Below, piece by piece: positions 9,170 to 18,248 of a DNA stretch of 64,000 bases. The stretch comes from Micromonospora vinacea (lineage in GTDB: Bacteria > Actinomycetota > Actinomycetes > Mycobacteriales > Micromonosporaceae): contig NZ_JADOTY010000001.1 in assembly GCF_015751785.1 (NCBI RefSeq), positions 6,758,001 through 6,822,000 on the forward strand, read 5' to 3'. The notes beneath the pieces were generated by a model that was not told the DNA's origin, did no database searches, and was given only the letters and a program-made list of their open reading frames with translations. Made by a program: the position numbers and the translations under genes. Numbering within the stretch: the stretch's first letter is position 1; each line of letters begins with the position of its first letter.

Positions 9170-9517
9170 GTGCACACCACTCCCCGTTTCTTGCAAGGCG
9201 TCTACAGCTTTGAGGGCAAGGGCCTCGACCGGCCCGGGCTCGTCGACGGCACGCTCAGCTACGTGGTGCCAGGCGGCGTCGTTGCCCAGCCGGTCTACTT
9301 CCGGGGCGGCAATGCCAGTGATGAGCTGATCTGTGTCCTGCTCATGCGCGACGGCCAGCCGATGCGGTACTTCCCGATCGGCGCCAAGTCCGACGTCCAC
9401 GTGCCGCTGCGGGTGGTCGAGGACCTCGACTCCGGCACCGGTATCGAGGTGCACGTGGCGGCGCCCGCCGGGGTGTCCGGCACCGTGATCGTCGACCTGG
9501 GGCTGGTCGAGGTCTGA
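9170..9517 (+). CDS. small conserved-looking protein inside the nas operon
   Basis: A 115-residue soluble protein begun by GTG 9170 after AGCAAGGGAG. It sits 16 bases after nasA and its stop overlaps the nirB start (TGATG at 9515-9519), so it is translationally coupled to nirB. The sequence is rich in Val and Gly, with alternating hydrophobic pattern predicting a beta-sandwich; one Cys (ELICVLL) and no metal-site motif. I do not recognise the family. Position suggests a role in assembly of, or electron delivery to, the nitrate/nitrite reductases, but that is inference only. Confidence 0.8.
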   Translation: MHTTPRFLQGVYSFEGKGLDRPGLVDGTLSYVVPGGVVAQPVYFRGGNASDELICVLLMRDGQPMRYFPIGAKSDVHVPLRVVEDLDSGTGIEVHVAAPAGVSGTVIVDLGLVEV

Positions 9518-12111
9518 TGGACGCCGTCGACCAGCGCCGGTGCCTTGTCGTGGTGGGCAACGGGATGGCCGGCGCCCGCACGGTCGAGGAGATCCTCGAA
9601 CGCGGCGGGGGCGACCAGTTCGCCATCACGATGTTCGGCGAGGAGCCGTACGGCAACTACAACCGCATCCTGCTCTCCAACGTGCTCTCCGGGGTCGACG
9701 ACGAGGCGGGCATCTTCCTCAACGACATGTCGTGGTACGCCGAGAACGGGATCACCCTGCACGCCGGCACCCGGGTCATCCGCATCGACCGCTTCGCGCG
9801 ACGGATCTACGCGGACGACGGCACCGAGACGCCGTACGACAAGCTGATCATCGCCACCGGCAGCCGGGCGTTCGTCCCGCCGATTCCCGGCATCCACCGC
9901 CCGGGGCGCGGCTACCACCAGGGGGTGTTCGCATTTCGCACCATCGACGACACCCGCAACATGATCCGGTACGCCCGCGAGCATGAGCGCGCGGTGGTGA
10001 TCGGCGGCGGCCTGCTCGGTCTGGAAGCCGCCCGCGGCCTACAGAATCACCTGGCCCACGTGACCCTGGTGCACGCCGCCGGCCATCTGATGAACGCTCA
10101 ACTGGACGCTCAGGCGGGGGCGATCCTGCGGCGCAGCATCGAGCGACTCGGCATCGAGGTCGTCCTCGGCGCGCACACCACCGAGGTGCTCGGCAAGCAC
10201 GCCGTGACGGGAGTCAAGCTCAAGGACGGTCGGACCGTGGCCTGCGACGTCGTCGTCGTGGCCGCCGGCATCCGGGCGAATGCCGAGATGGCCGCGACCA
10301 GCGGGCTGCCGGTGGAGCGGGGCATCGTCGTCGACGACCAGATGCGCGTGCAGGACGAGGTCGACATCTACTCCGTCGGCGAGTGCGTCCAGCACCGCGG
10401 CGAGACGTACGGCCTGGTGGCTCCGCTGTGGGAGCAGGCGCGAGTGCTCGCCGACCACATCACCGGGACGAACCCGAACGCGGCGTACCACGGCTCTCGG
10501 CTGGCCACGAAGCTCAAGGTAGCGGGCGTGGACGTGGCTTCGATGGGCCTGAAGGAGGCGGAACGCGACGACGACGAGACCGTCGTTTTCGCCGAGCCGC
10601 GCAAGGGCGTCTACAAGAGCATCATCATCCGCGACGACCGGCTTGTCGGCGCGACCCTCCTCGGCGACGTGCAGAAGGTCGCGTTCCTCATGCAGGCCTT
10701 CGACCGTGGGCTTGCCCTGCCGAAGGAGCGGGTCGAGATGTTGTTCGACCTCGGCGCGCCGTCGGCCGACGTGAGTGCCGCGGAGCTCGGCGACGACGTG
10801 CAGGTGTGCAACTGCAACGGCGTCACCAAGCGGGCGCTGGTCGACACCGTGCAGGGCGGCGTGAAGACGCTCACCGGTGTCATGGACGCCACCCGTGCCG
10901 GCAAGGGCTGCGGGTCGTGCAAGGGCCTGGTCGCCCAGATCGTCGAGTGGGCCGCTGACGGCAAGGTCGAGGACGACCCGGCCGCGAGCTGGTATGTCCC
11001 CGGTGTGCCGATGCCCAAGGCGGAGCTGATGGCGGTGATCCGCGAACACGGCCTGAAATCCGTCTCCGCGGTGTTCGCCACCCTCGTGCCCGGCGGCGAG
11101 GAGGACGCGAAGAGCAAGATGGGCCTGGCCTCGCTGCTGCGGATGATGTGGGGCGACGAGTACGTCGACGAACGCGACGCCCGCTTCATCAACGACCGGG
11201 TGCACGCCAACATCCAACGAGACGGCACCTTCTCGGTCGTCCCCCAGATCAAGGGCGGCGTGACCACACCGGCGCAGCTCAAGCGGATCGCCGAGGTGGC
11301 CGAGAAGTACTCCGTACCACTGGTAAAGATCACCGGCGGCCAGCGCATCGATCTGCTCGGCATCCGCAAGGAAGACCTGCCGAGCGTGTGGGCGGACCTC
11401 GACATGCCGTCCGGGTACGCGTACGGCAAGAGCTTCCGGACGGTCAAGACCTGCGTCGGCTCCGACTTCTGCCGCTTCGGCGTCGGCGACTCCACCGCTC
11501 TCGGCATCGCGATCGAGGATCGGTTCAAGGCCATCGAGGGCCCCGGCAAGATGAAGCTTGCCGTCACCGGCTGCCCCCGTAACTGCGCCGAGGCGTACGT
11601 GAAGGATCTTGGTGTGGTCGCCATCGACGGCGGCAGGTGGGAGATCTACGTCGGCGGGGCCGCCGGCGCCCACGTCCGCAAGGGGGACCTCCTCGCCGTC
11701 GTCGACTCGCCCGACGAGGTCATCACGCTGACCGGCCGGTTCCTGCAGTACTACCGGGAGAGCGCGAACTGGTTGGAACGCACGTACGCGTGGGTGCCGC
11801 GCCTCGGCATCGACCACATCCGGGCGGTGGTCGTCGACGACAGCGACGGCATCGCGGCGCGGCTCGACGCGGCCATGGCTGCCTCCGTCGCCGCGTACCG
11901 GGACCCGTGGCTGGAACGGCGCGACCCGGTCACTCCAGGGCAGTTCCGCACCTCCCTTCCGTTGGCGGTCCTGCCTCAGGTGCCGGTCCGCGACACCGTA
12001 CCGGTCGCTGTCCCGGGGCCGGTGGTGCCGTCGATCGGCTCCGCCGTGCCGGGGGGCGGCTCGGCCGACAACGGGAACGGTGCCGGTCCGGCATCCGCGA
12101 GGCGGGTGTGA
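9517..12111 (+). CDS. nirB: NAD(P)H-dependent nitrite reductase large subunit
   Basis: Siroheme nitrite reductase (nitrite to ammonium, six electrons). Domains in order: FAD/NAD(P) pyridine-nucleotide oxidoreductase (residues 1-400, VVGNGMAGARTVEEI and VVIGGGLLGLEAA), BFD-like [2Fe-2S] domain (CNC near 431-433 and GCGSC near 466), then the nitrite/sulfite reductase half with siroheme/[4Fe-4S] ligands in TCVGSDFC and TGCPRNC (about residues 646-690). 864 residues is usual; the last 50 form a Pro/Val/Gly-rich tail. Overlaps its neighbours on both sides (TGATG), so the operon is translated as a unit. Partner is NirD. Confidence 0.95.
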   Translation: MDAVDQRRCLVVVGNGMAGARTVEEILERGGGDQFAITMFGEEPYGNYNRILLSNVLSGVDDEAGIFLNDMSWYAENGITLHAGTRVIRIDRFARRIYADDGTETPYDKLIIATGSRAFVPPIPGIHRPGRGYHQGVFAFRTIDDTRNMIRYAREHERAVVIGGGLLGLEAARGLQNHLAHVTLVHAAGHLMNAQLDAQAGAILRRSIERLGIEVVLGAHTTEVLGKHAVTGVKLKDGRTVACDVVVVAAGIRANAEMAATSGLPVERGIVVDDQMRVQDEVDIYSVGECVQHRGETYGLVAPLWEQARVLADHITGTNPNAAYHGSRLATKLKVAGVDVASMGLKEAERDDDETVVFAEPRKGVYKSIIIRDDRLVGATLLGDVQKVAFLMQAFDRGLALPKERVEMLFDLGAPSADVSAAELGDDVQVCNCNGVTKRALVDTVQGGVKTLTGVMDATRAGKGCGSCKGLVAQIVEWAADGKVEDDPAASWYVPGVPMPKAELMAVIREHGLKSVSAVFATLVPGGEEDAKSKMGLASLLRMMWGDEYVDERDARFINDRVHANIQRDGTFSVVPQIKGGVTTPAQLKRIAEVAEKYSVPLVKITGGQRIDLLGIRKEDLPSVWADLDMPSGYAYGKSFRTVKTCVGSDFCRFGVGDSTALGIAIEDRFKAIEGPGKMKLAVTGCPRNCAEAYVKDLGVVAIDGGRWEIYVGGAAGAHVRKGDLLAVVDSPDEVITLTGRFLQYYRESANWLERTYAWVPRLGIDHIRAVVVDDSDGIAARLDAAMAASVAAYRDPWLERRDPVTPGQFRTSLPLAVLPQVPVRDTVPVAVPGPVVPSIGSAVPGGGSADNGNGAGPASARRV

Positions 12112-12440
12112 TGGCCAGGCTCGTCGCCGTGGAACACCAGCTCGGGCCGGTCGACGAGATCCCCCTCGGGGAGGGACGTGCCTACGCCGTGGGCGACGAC
12201 ATGATCGCCGTCTTCCGGCTGCGTGATGGCAGCCTGCGCGCGGTGTCGGCGGTCTGCCCACACGCCGGCGGGCCGCTCGCGGACGGCCTGGTGGATATGA
12301 AGGTCGTCGTCTGCCCCCTGCACCAGAACACCTTCGAGTTGGCGACCGGCTGTTCGACCACCGGCCAGTCCCCACTCACCGTGTACCCGGTCCGCGCCGA
12401 CGCCGACGGACGCCTGGTGGTGGGTCTGCCGCCGGCCTGA
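12111..12440 (+). CDS. nirD: nitrite reductase small subunit, Rieske type
   Basis: A 109-residue Rieske-like [2Fe-2S] protein that pairs with NirB. Ligands are Cys49-Pro-His51 and Cys68-Pro-Leu-His71, so the cluster site is complete, unlike many NirD proteins that have lost it. The ATG at 12111 overlaps the nirB stop (GTGTGATGG), giving translational coupling. Length and position directly after nirB fit the family. Confidence 0.93.
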   Translation: MARLVAVEHQLGPVDEIPLGEGRAYAVGDDMIAVFRLRDGSLRAVSAVCPHAGGPLADGLVDMKVVVCPLHQNTFELATGCSTTGQSPLTVYPVRADADGRLVVGLPPA

Positions 12441-12493
12441 GGAACGAAGCAATCACGGTGTCGAGCGGACCGAGGACTCACCTGGGAGGAACC

Positions 12494-13885
12494 ATGACCA
12501 CGGCCGTGCCCGGCAGCATCGAGCAGGACCCGCGCAGCCTGACCCTTCGCGGACACTGGATCGACGACTGGCGGCCCGAGGACCCCATCTTCTGGGAACG
12601 CCGGGGATCCCGCATCGCCCGGCGCAACCTGATCTTCTCCATCTTCTCCGAACACATCGGCTTCTCCATCTGGACGATGTGGTCGGTGCTGGTGCTGTTC
12701 CTCGGGCCGCAGTACGGCATCGATCCGGCCGGGAAATTCCTGCTCACCGCCGTGCCCGCACTGGTCGGGTCGGTACTGCGGATCCCGTACACCCTTGCCG
12801 TGGCCCGGTTCGGCGGCCGCAACTGGACCGTCATCAGCGCGTCGCTGCTGCTGATCCCGAGCCTGCTCGGCGCCTTCCTGATCCGGCCCGGCGTCTCGTA
12901 CTCGACGCTGGTGCTCATCGCCGCGCTGGCCGGCGTCGGCGGCGGGAACTTCGCCTCCTCGATGGCGAACATCAACGCGTACTACCCCGACCGGCTCAAG
13001 GGTTGGGCGCTGGGCATCAACGCCGGAGGCGGCAACCTCGGCGTCGCCGCGGTCCAGCTCGTCGGCCTGTTCGTGCTGGCAGTCCTGGGGACGGCCAGTC
13101 CCGGCATCGTCGCCGGCATCTACCTGCCGGCGATCGTGCTGGCCGCGCTCGGTTCCGCGATGTTCATGGACAACCTCAGCCATGCCCGCAACGAGAAACG
13201 GGCCATGCGTGACGTCACCCGCGAACCGCACACCTGGATCATGTCCCTGCTCTACATCGGCACGTTCGGGTCGTTCATCGGCTTCGGGTTCGCCTTCGGC
13301 CAGGTGCTTCAGGTGCAGTTCGCCGACACCTTCGACACCCCGGTGAAGGCCGCGTACCTGACGTTCCTCGGACCGCTGCTCGGCTCGCTCATCCGTCCGG
13401 TGGGCGGCGTGCTGGCCGACCGGCTCGGTGGGGCCCGGGTCACCTTCGTGAACTTCGTGGCGATGGCGGCCGGCGCGTCGATCGTCCTGCTCGCCTCCCA
13501 GCAACGTTCGCTGCCGTTGTACCTGGTCGGCTTCATCGCGCTGTTCGTGTTCAGCGGCATCGGCAACGGCTCGACGTACAAGATGATCCCGGCGATCTTC
13601 CGGGCCAGGTGCGGTGTGCAGTTGACCGCCGGCGGTGCGGCCGACCCGCATGACCGGGCGGCGGAGCACGAGGCCCGGCGCCTCTCCGGCGCGCTCATCG
13701 GCGTCGCCGGTGCCATCGGCGCGTTTGGCGGAGTCCTCGTCAATCTTGCCTTCCGGCAGTCGTTCCTGGCCTACAAGACCGCGGATGCGGCCTACATCGC
13801 CTTCATCGCCTTCTACGCGATCTGCTTCGTCATCACCTGGTTCGTGTACATGCGCCCGTCGCCCGGGAGACTTGAGGGCGTCTGA
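12494..13885 (+). CDS. narK: nitrate/nitrite MFS transporter
   Basis: NarK/NasA-type transporter of the major facilitator superfamily, about 463 residues with 12 predicted helices. The nitrate-signature loops are visible as GGGNFASSMANINAYYPD and GINAGGGNLGV. The N-terminal stretch RGHWIDDWRPEDPIFWERRG is typical of actinobacterial NarK. ATG 12494 is chosen over GTG 12458 because GGGAGGA precedes it at proper spacing. As last gene of the nas operon it should import nitrate and/or export nitrite across the plasma membrane for the assimilatory enzymes upstream. Confidence 0.92.
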   Translation: MTTAVPGSIEQDPRSLTLRGHWIDDWRPEDPIFWERRGSRIARRNLIFSIFSEHIGFSIWTMWSVLVLFLGPQYGIDPAGKFLLTAVPALVGSVLRIPYTLAVARFGGRNWTVISASLLLIPSLLGAFLIRPGVSYSTLVLIAALAGVGGGNFASSMANINAYYPDRLKGWALGINAGGGNLGVAAVQLVGLFVLAVLGTASPGIVAGIYLPAIVLAALGSAMFMDNLSHARNEKRAMRDVTREPHTWIMSLLYIGTFGSFIGFGFAFGQVLQVQFADTFDTPVKAAYLTFLGPLLGSLIRPVGGVLADRLGGARVTFVNFVAMAAGASIVLLASQQRSLPLYLVGFIALFVFSGIGNGSTYKMIPAIFRARCGVQLTAGGAADPHDRAAEHEARRLSGALIGVAGAIGAFGGVLVNLAFRQSFLAYKTADAAYIAFIAFYAICFVITWFVYMRPSPGRLEGV

Positions 13886-14009
13886 CAGCCGCCAGCCTGG
13901 CCAGTCCCCGGTCACCCGCAAGACCGTGCCGTGCGGCCGGTTGCACCTGTATCCCGACGTCGCCGCCGCCCGCCGTACGACGAACGACGGCAAGGTCCGG
14001 TTCCGCAAG

Positions 14010-14927
14010 TCAGCTGATGAGAGGACGCCGCTTGTCCCGTGGCTCGCGGATGCTGTCGATGATGCGGGTCCAGTTGTCGCCGCCGTGCCCATTCTCGATT
14101 GCATGCCGGTAATGCGCTCGCACGGCCAGAGGAAGCGCGAGGTCGAGGCCCAGTGTCGTGCTGGTCTCGACAATGTGGTCGGCGGTCGCGCCCATCATGG
14201 TGACCGTGCTGAGGTGGCCGGGGTGTTCTCCGGCGTCCATTGCTGCGCCGAGGGTTTCCTCGCCGGCGCGGAGGAGGGCGCCGATCGACTCGGCCGAGGC
14301 GATCAACTCCGGCATTGCCTCCGTGGCCTTCATTCCCGTGGCGCCCAGCATCGCGGTGGCGTGCATCAAAGCGGACAGGGTGCCGAGGAATACCGCGAGC
14401 TGGGCTTGATACATCAGCTGGGCGAGACCCGGGTCCTCGCCCAGGTGTTTCGGCTCGCCGATCTGGGCCAGCGCCTCTCGGCTGCTGTCCAGCACCTCGC
14501 TGGGGCCGCTGTAGTAGACGTATGCCGCGTCCGTGCCGACCATCGGCGCTGGGACCATGACGCCACCGGTGAGGAAGGCCGCGTCGTGGGCCGCCGCCCA
14601 GGATGCCGCCTCGCGGCTGCGGTCGGGGGTGTCGGAGCTTAGGTTGACCAACGTCCGGCCGGCGAGAGACGCGGTGGCCGGACCGAGGATGTCGTACATC
14701 GCCTGGTAGTCGGTGAGGCTGAGGATGACGAGGCTGCTCGCCTCGACCGCCTCGGCGGGTGTCGCCGCGAGCGTCGCGCCGTCGGCGACGACGCCCTCGG
14801 CCCGGCCGGTGGTGCGGTTCCAGACCGTGACGGGGTGGCCGGCGGCGAGGATGGTGCGGGTGATCGCCTGGCCCATCGGGCCGAGCCCGATCACGGTGAC
14901 GGCGCTGTTGTGCTGTTGGTTGTTCAC
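14010..14927 (-). CDS. NADPH-dependent imine-reductase-like dehydrogenase
   Basis: A 305-residue NAD(P)-binding protein of the beta-hydroxyacid dehydrogenase / imine reductase group. The N-terminus has the Rossmann motif VIGLGPMGQAITRTI and the following WNRTTGRAE typical of NADP-preferring members; LVNLSSDTPDRSREAASWA matches the imine reductase loop rather than the 3-hydroxyisobutyrate type. The C-terminal helical domain (from about 165) forms the dimer. Natural substrates of this family are mostly unknown. It is divergent from an HxlR regulator over an operator-like palindrome at 14960-14990, so it is probably that regulator's target. Confidence 0.85.
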   Translation of the reverse strand: MNNQQHNSAVTVIGLGPMGQAITRTILAAGHPVTVWNRTTGRAEGVVADGATLAATPAEAVEASSLVILSLTDYQAMYDILGPATASLAGRTLVNLSSDTPDRSREAASWAAAHDAAFLTGGVMVPAPMVGTDAAYVYYSGPSEVLDSSREALAQIGEPKHLGEDPGLAQLMYQAQLAVFLGTLSALMHATAMLGATGMKATEAMPELIASAESIGALLRAGEETLGAAMDAGEHPGHLSTVTMMGATADHIVETSTTLGLDLALPLAVRAHYRHAIENGHGGDNWTRIIDSIREPRDKRRPLIS

Positions 14928-14959
14928 CTCTCCATGCTCGGCGACGTGTCACTATTCTC

Positions 14960-14990
14960 GTAAGTACCCACTAAGTTCTGCGGTACTTAC
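14960..14990. promoter_or_regulatory. HxlR operator-like inverted repeat
   Basis: GTAAGTACC (14960-14968) and GGTACTTAC (14982-14990) form a perfect 9-bp inverted repeat around a 13-base spacer, and TAAGT repeats again at 14971 and 14995. It lies in the AT-rich gap between the divergent imine-reductase-like gene and hxlR, exactly where HxlR proteins bind to control both genes. Confidence 0.7.
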
Positions 14991-15011
14991 CTTTAAGTAA
15001 GGGGATCAGCG

Positions 15012-15392
15012 ATGGCCAAGGCACCCCGACGCGGGCCCTACATCTGCGGCATCGATGCGGCGCTCGACCTGGTGAGCGGCAAGTGGAAGGGCCTGATCCT
15101 CTGGGAACTCGAGGCCCATGGCGTACGCCGTTTCGCGCAGCTGCGTCGGGGTCTGCCCGGAGTGAGCGAAAAGATGCTGACACAGCATTTGCGCGAGCTC
15201 GAGGAGGACGGCCTGGTACACCGGAAGGTCCACGCCGAGGTGCCGCCGCGGGTGGAATACTCTTTGACCGAGCACGGGCGCACGCTCAACCAGGCGCTCG
15301 GGCCGCTCGGTGCCTGGGGGAGCGAGCGGATCCGTCGCGATGCCGCCGAGATGGTCGACGCGGCTTCCGAAGACCGCGCGGCCCTGCGCTGA
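15012..15392 (+). CDS. HxlR-family transcriptional regulator
   Basis: A 126-residue winged-helix regulator of the HxlR family. Family signatures: early Cys in YICGIDAALDLVSGKWK, the recognition helix region VSEKMLTQHLRELEEDGLV, and the wing EVPPRVEYSLTEHG. Members sense electrophiles or small ligands, often through the N-terminal Cys; that role here is inference. The gene begins with ATG 15012 after AAGGGGATC. Divergent from the imine-reductase-like gene with a palindrome between, so autoregulation plus control of that gene is likely. Confidence 0.9.
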   Translation: MAKAPRRGPYICGIDAALDLVSGKWKGLILWELEAHGVRRFAQLRRGLPGVSEKMLTQHLRELEEDGLVHRKVHAEVPPRVEYSLTEHGRTLNQALGPLGAWGSERIRRDAAEMVDAASEDRAALR

Positions 15393-15771
15393 TCAGGGGG
15401 TTCAATCCGCGGTGTCTCAGCAATGCCGTGGCTACGGCGACCTGCGCGCCGGCCACGACGTCGATGTGCAGCGTGGGGCCCGGCGTCCAGCCCAAGGTCC
15501 GCAGCAGTGCACGGGCGGTGACCCGGCCGGCGGCGTCGGGGCGGCCCACGTCAATTGCACGCCATCGCCACTGCGGGCAGCGGGCGCAGGCAATGTCGGC
15601 AGCGGCGCCGGCTCCGGTGATGCGACCGGCAGTGGGAGGTACGAGCGCCTCGGCGATCTACTCGTCGCGCCAACGAGGGCGCGGGCGATCACGACTCACC
15701 TGACCCCCGCCAGCGGGGAGGCAAGGGTGTCAGCGCAGGTGCACCGACTCCCGGGAGACGGTGCTGCACGA
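15393..15771. other. no gene seen
   Basis: About 380 bases between hxlR and the decayed merR. All frames give Arg/Pro/Gly-rich shadow peptides; no start, ribosome site, repeat or hairpin of note was found. Confidence 0.5.
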
Positions 15772-16105
15772 ATGCTACGTGACAGGCCGACGCACACCCT
15801 CCGGTACTACGAGCAGGGAGGGACTGGTGCGGCCCGCCCGCAACGCCTCCGGGTACCGCGAGTACTCCGCATCCGACCTGCGCCGCCTCGTCTTCCTCAC
15901 CCGGATGCGCCTGTCCGGCATGACCATGACCGACCTCAAGCGCTACATCTCGCTCGTCGAGCAGGGCCCGAGCACCGTCACGGAACGCCGACGCATCATG
16001 CGCGACCAGCACGACCGGATCACGCGGCAGATCCGTGAGCTCAGGCTGGCGCTGGAGACCACCGAGTACAAGACCCGCGTCTACGACGGACACCCGGAAG
16101 GCTGA
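15772..16105 (+). pseudogene. MerR-family regulator with broken 5' end
   Basis: The 3' part encodes a normal MerR protein: EGLVRPARNASGYREYSASD, LVFLTRMRLSGMTM, then a coiled-coil to the end. Just upstream, the expected HTLRYYE is present but in another frame (from 15772); a one-base excess at about 15811-15817 (GAGCAGGGAG) breaks the continuity. The first 12-15 residues of the HTH (usual start IGELA-RTG) are not recognisable in any frame, and VTG-like remnants suggest a second indel near 15785. The only intact frame (15761-16105) would make a protein without a DNA-reading helix. Either a pseudogene or, less likely, sequencing errors. Confidence 0.65.
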
Positions 16106-16297
16106 CGCACGCCCGCTGTCCAACCTGGTATGGACACCGGTGGGAGCGGCGCCCAGGATGTGCTGTGGGCCTGCTGCCGATGGCCGGTGGCCGGTGGCGA
16201 GGGTGCGCAGGGTGGTTGCCAGGTCGGCCATTTCGGCGTCGACGCGGGCGGGTTCGCCGGTCGGCAGCCAAGACCATCGTCGTTGACCGTGACCGGC

Positions 16298-17971
16298 TCA
16301 CCGAACGGACACGCCGTCGCCGATCCGGAGCTGGCGCGAAGCACCGGCCGCCGCCGCCCGGGCTGCCTCCGGGCTGGGGGCGGCCAGGGCCGCCTCGGCG
16401 ATCTGGCGGCACTCGTCCAGGGTGTGCTGGGCCAGGGACTCACGCACCGCCGGAATGCTGCGGGGCGCCATGGACAGGCTGGTGATGCCCAGGCCTGCCA
16501 GCACCAGGGCGAAATCGGGATCCGCTGCGGACTCGCCACACACGCCGACTGGCTTGCCCGCCTCGACGCCGGCTGCCGCGCAGGAGGCGAGCAGCGCGAT
16601 CAGCGCGGGCTGCCACGGGTCGAGCAGGTCAGCGAGGTCGCCGCACATGCGGTCAGCAGCGAACGTGTACTGGCTGAGGTCGTTGGTGCCGACGCTGAGG
16701 AAGTCCGCGTGGCGCAGCACCTGGCTGGCGCGCAGGGCCGCGGCCGGCACCTCGATCATCACGCCGGCGGTCGGCAGGCCGTGCTCGCGGCAGGACTCAG
16801 TGAACGCTGCCGCCTCCGCCGCCGTGGCGACCATCGGCGCCATCACCCAGACGTCGGCGTCCGTCGCCGCAGCCGCCGCCGCGATCGCGGCCAACTGCGT
16901 GGTGAGTACGGAAGGTGTCTGCCGCGCGACCCGCAGACCGCGGATGCCCAGCGCAGGGTTGGGTTCATCGGCCAGACGCAGGAACGGCAGCGGCTTGTCG
17001 GCGCCGGCGTCGAGGGTGCGCACGACGATCTTGCGGCCGGGCAGCGCGGCGAAGACGTCGCGGTACGCGGTTACCTGCTCTTCGTGAGACGGCGGGTCGC
17101 TGCGGTCGAGGTAGAGCAGCTCGGTGCGGAACAGGCCGACGCCTTCAACCTCGCCGGTGAGGTCGCGAGCGGAGCCGATGTTGGCCAGTAGCGCGATGGG
17201 ATGGCCGTCCGCGGTCCGCCCGGGGCCTCGGGAGCGGGCGCGGCGGTCGATCTCCGCGAGCCGGTCCGCGTTGACAGTGGTCACCGTCTCGGCGGAGACA
17301 CCGGCCACCACGACGCCGCTCGTGCCGTCGAGACTCGCCAGCACGCCGTCGGTCACGTCCAGGATGCCCGGGCAGCGGACCACGGCCGGGATACCGAGTG
17401 TCCGGGCCAGGATCGCGGTGTGGCTGGTCGGCCCGCCCTCGGCCGTGATCAGGCCCAGCACCAGGCCCGGCTCGAGGCCGGCGGTGTCGGCGGGCGCCAG
17501 GTCGCGGGCGATGAGCAGGTACGGATGGCCAGGGTCCGGCACGCCCGGCATCGGCAGCCCGAGGCACGCCGCGACGAGGCGGTCCCGCAGGTCGTCGAGG
17601 TCGCTGACCCGCTCGGCGAGGTACCCGCCTGCGGCTTCGAAGGCGGCCCGGTGCCCGGCGAGCACGTCGGTGATCGCGTGCGGCGCGTCCGCACCGCCGT
17701 CGATGGCGATGTCGGCCGCGTCAATGAGCGTCTCGTCCTGCGCCATCATGACCTGCGCGCGCAGGACCTCGGCGGCGGTCACGTCCAGGGCGGTGTCCGC
17801 GCGACGGGTCAGGTCGGCGGCGACGGCGAGGACCGCGGCCCGGACGGCCGCCTTCTCGGCCCCGGGATCAACGCTCTCCACCAGCGGCGGCAGGGCCGGC
17901 GGCGGGGCCAGCCGGTAGACCGGCCCCGCCGCACCACCGGGGCTGGCCCCGATCCCCCGAAGTTCACGCAT
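16298..17971 (-). CDS. ptsI: PTS enzyme I (PEP-protein phosphotransferase)
   Basis: Cytoplasmic enzyme I, taking phosphate from phosphoenolpyruvate and passing it to HPr. From ATG 17971 it is 557 residues. The phosphorylated residue is His184 in GGPTSHTAILAR; the PEP-binding barrel has GLFRTELLYLDR, the catalytic Cys in KPVGVCGESAADP, and GTNDLSQYTFAADR. A longer frame from 17989 exists, but ATG 17971 (MRELRGIGASPG) fits the family and overlaps the end of ptsH by eight bases, indicating coupled translation. It is the last gene of the minus-strand PTS operon. Confidence 0.95.
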   Translation of the reverse strand: MRELRGIGASPGGAAGPVYRLAPPPALPPLVESVDPGAEKAAVRAAVLAVAADLTRRADTALDVTAAEVLRAQVMMAQDETLIDAADIAIDGGADAPHAITDVLAGHRAAFEAAGGYLAERVSDLDDLRDRLVAACLGLPMPGVPDPGHPYLLIARDLAPADTAGLEPGLVLGLITAEGGPTSHTAILARTLGIPAVVRCPGILDVTDGVLASLDGTSGVVVAGVSAETVTTVNADRLAEIDRRARSRGPGRTADGHPIALLANIGSARDLTGEVEGVGLFRTELLYLDRSDPPSHEEQVTAYRDVFAALPGRKIVVRTLDAGADKPLPFLRLADEPNPALGIRGLRVARQTPSVLTTQLAAIAAAAAATDADVWVMAPMVATAAEAAAFTESCREHGLPTAGVMIEVPAAALRASQVLRHADFLSVGTNDLSQYTFAADRMCGDLADLLDPWQPALIALLASCAAAGVEAGKPVGVCGESAADPDFALVLAGLGITSLSMAPRSIPAVRESLAQHTLDECRQIAEAALAAPSPEAARAAAAGASRQLRIGDGVSVR

Positions 17972-18239
17972 CGACGGCGTCCAGATCACGTTCGAGGAGG
18001 TCGGCCAGGGTGTCGACGGCGGCCTGAGCGCCGTCGCCGTCGGCCTCCAGGGTGACCTCGGTGCCCTTCTTGGCGCCGAGCGACAACACGGCGAGCATGC
18101 TGCGGGCCGGCACGGGTTTTTTGTCGCCGCTGCGGATGGTGACCAGCACCGGCTGCTTCGCCGCCTCGGCGACGAACAGCGCCGCCGGTCGGGCGTGCAG
18201 CCCGCTGGCGGAGCCGACGAGGACTGTTCTGGTGGGCAT
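17964..18239 (-). CDS. ptsH: PTS phosphocarrier HPr
   Basis: A 91-residue HPr. The phosphoryl-accepting residue is His15 in SGLHARPA; Ser47 in ARSMLAVLSLG is equivalent to the regulatory serine of low-GC Gram-positives, although HPr kinase is normally absent from actinomycetes. It takes phosphate from enzyme I (next gene, overlapping) and hands it to the IIA encoded upstream in the same operon. The start has AGGGGGATCCG before ATG at 18237-18239. Confidence 0.95.
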   Translation of the reverse strand: MPTRTVLVGSASGLHARPAALFVAEAAKQPVLVTIRSGDKKPVPARSMLAVLSLGAKKGTEVTLEADGDGAQAAVDTLADLLERDLDAVDA

Positions 18240-18248
18240 CGGATCCCC

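Noticed and set aside
10039..12375. 778-codon minus-strand frame opposite nirB
   Set aside because: Mirror of a highly GC-biased gene; no motif, no ribosome site, and nirB on the other strand is certain.
12182..14173. 663-codon minus-strand frame
   Set aside because: Antisense to nirD and narK; His/Asp/Gln-rich composition typical of shadows.
16130..17191. 353-codon plus-strand frame
   Set aside because: Antisense shadow of ptsI.
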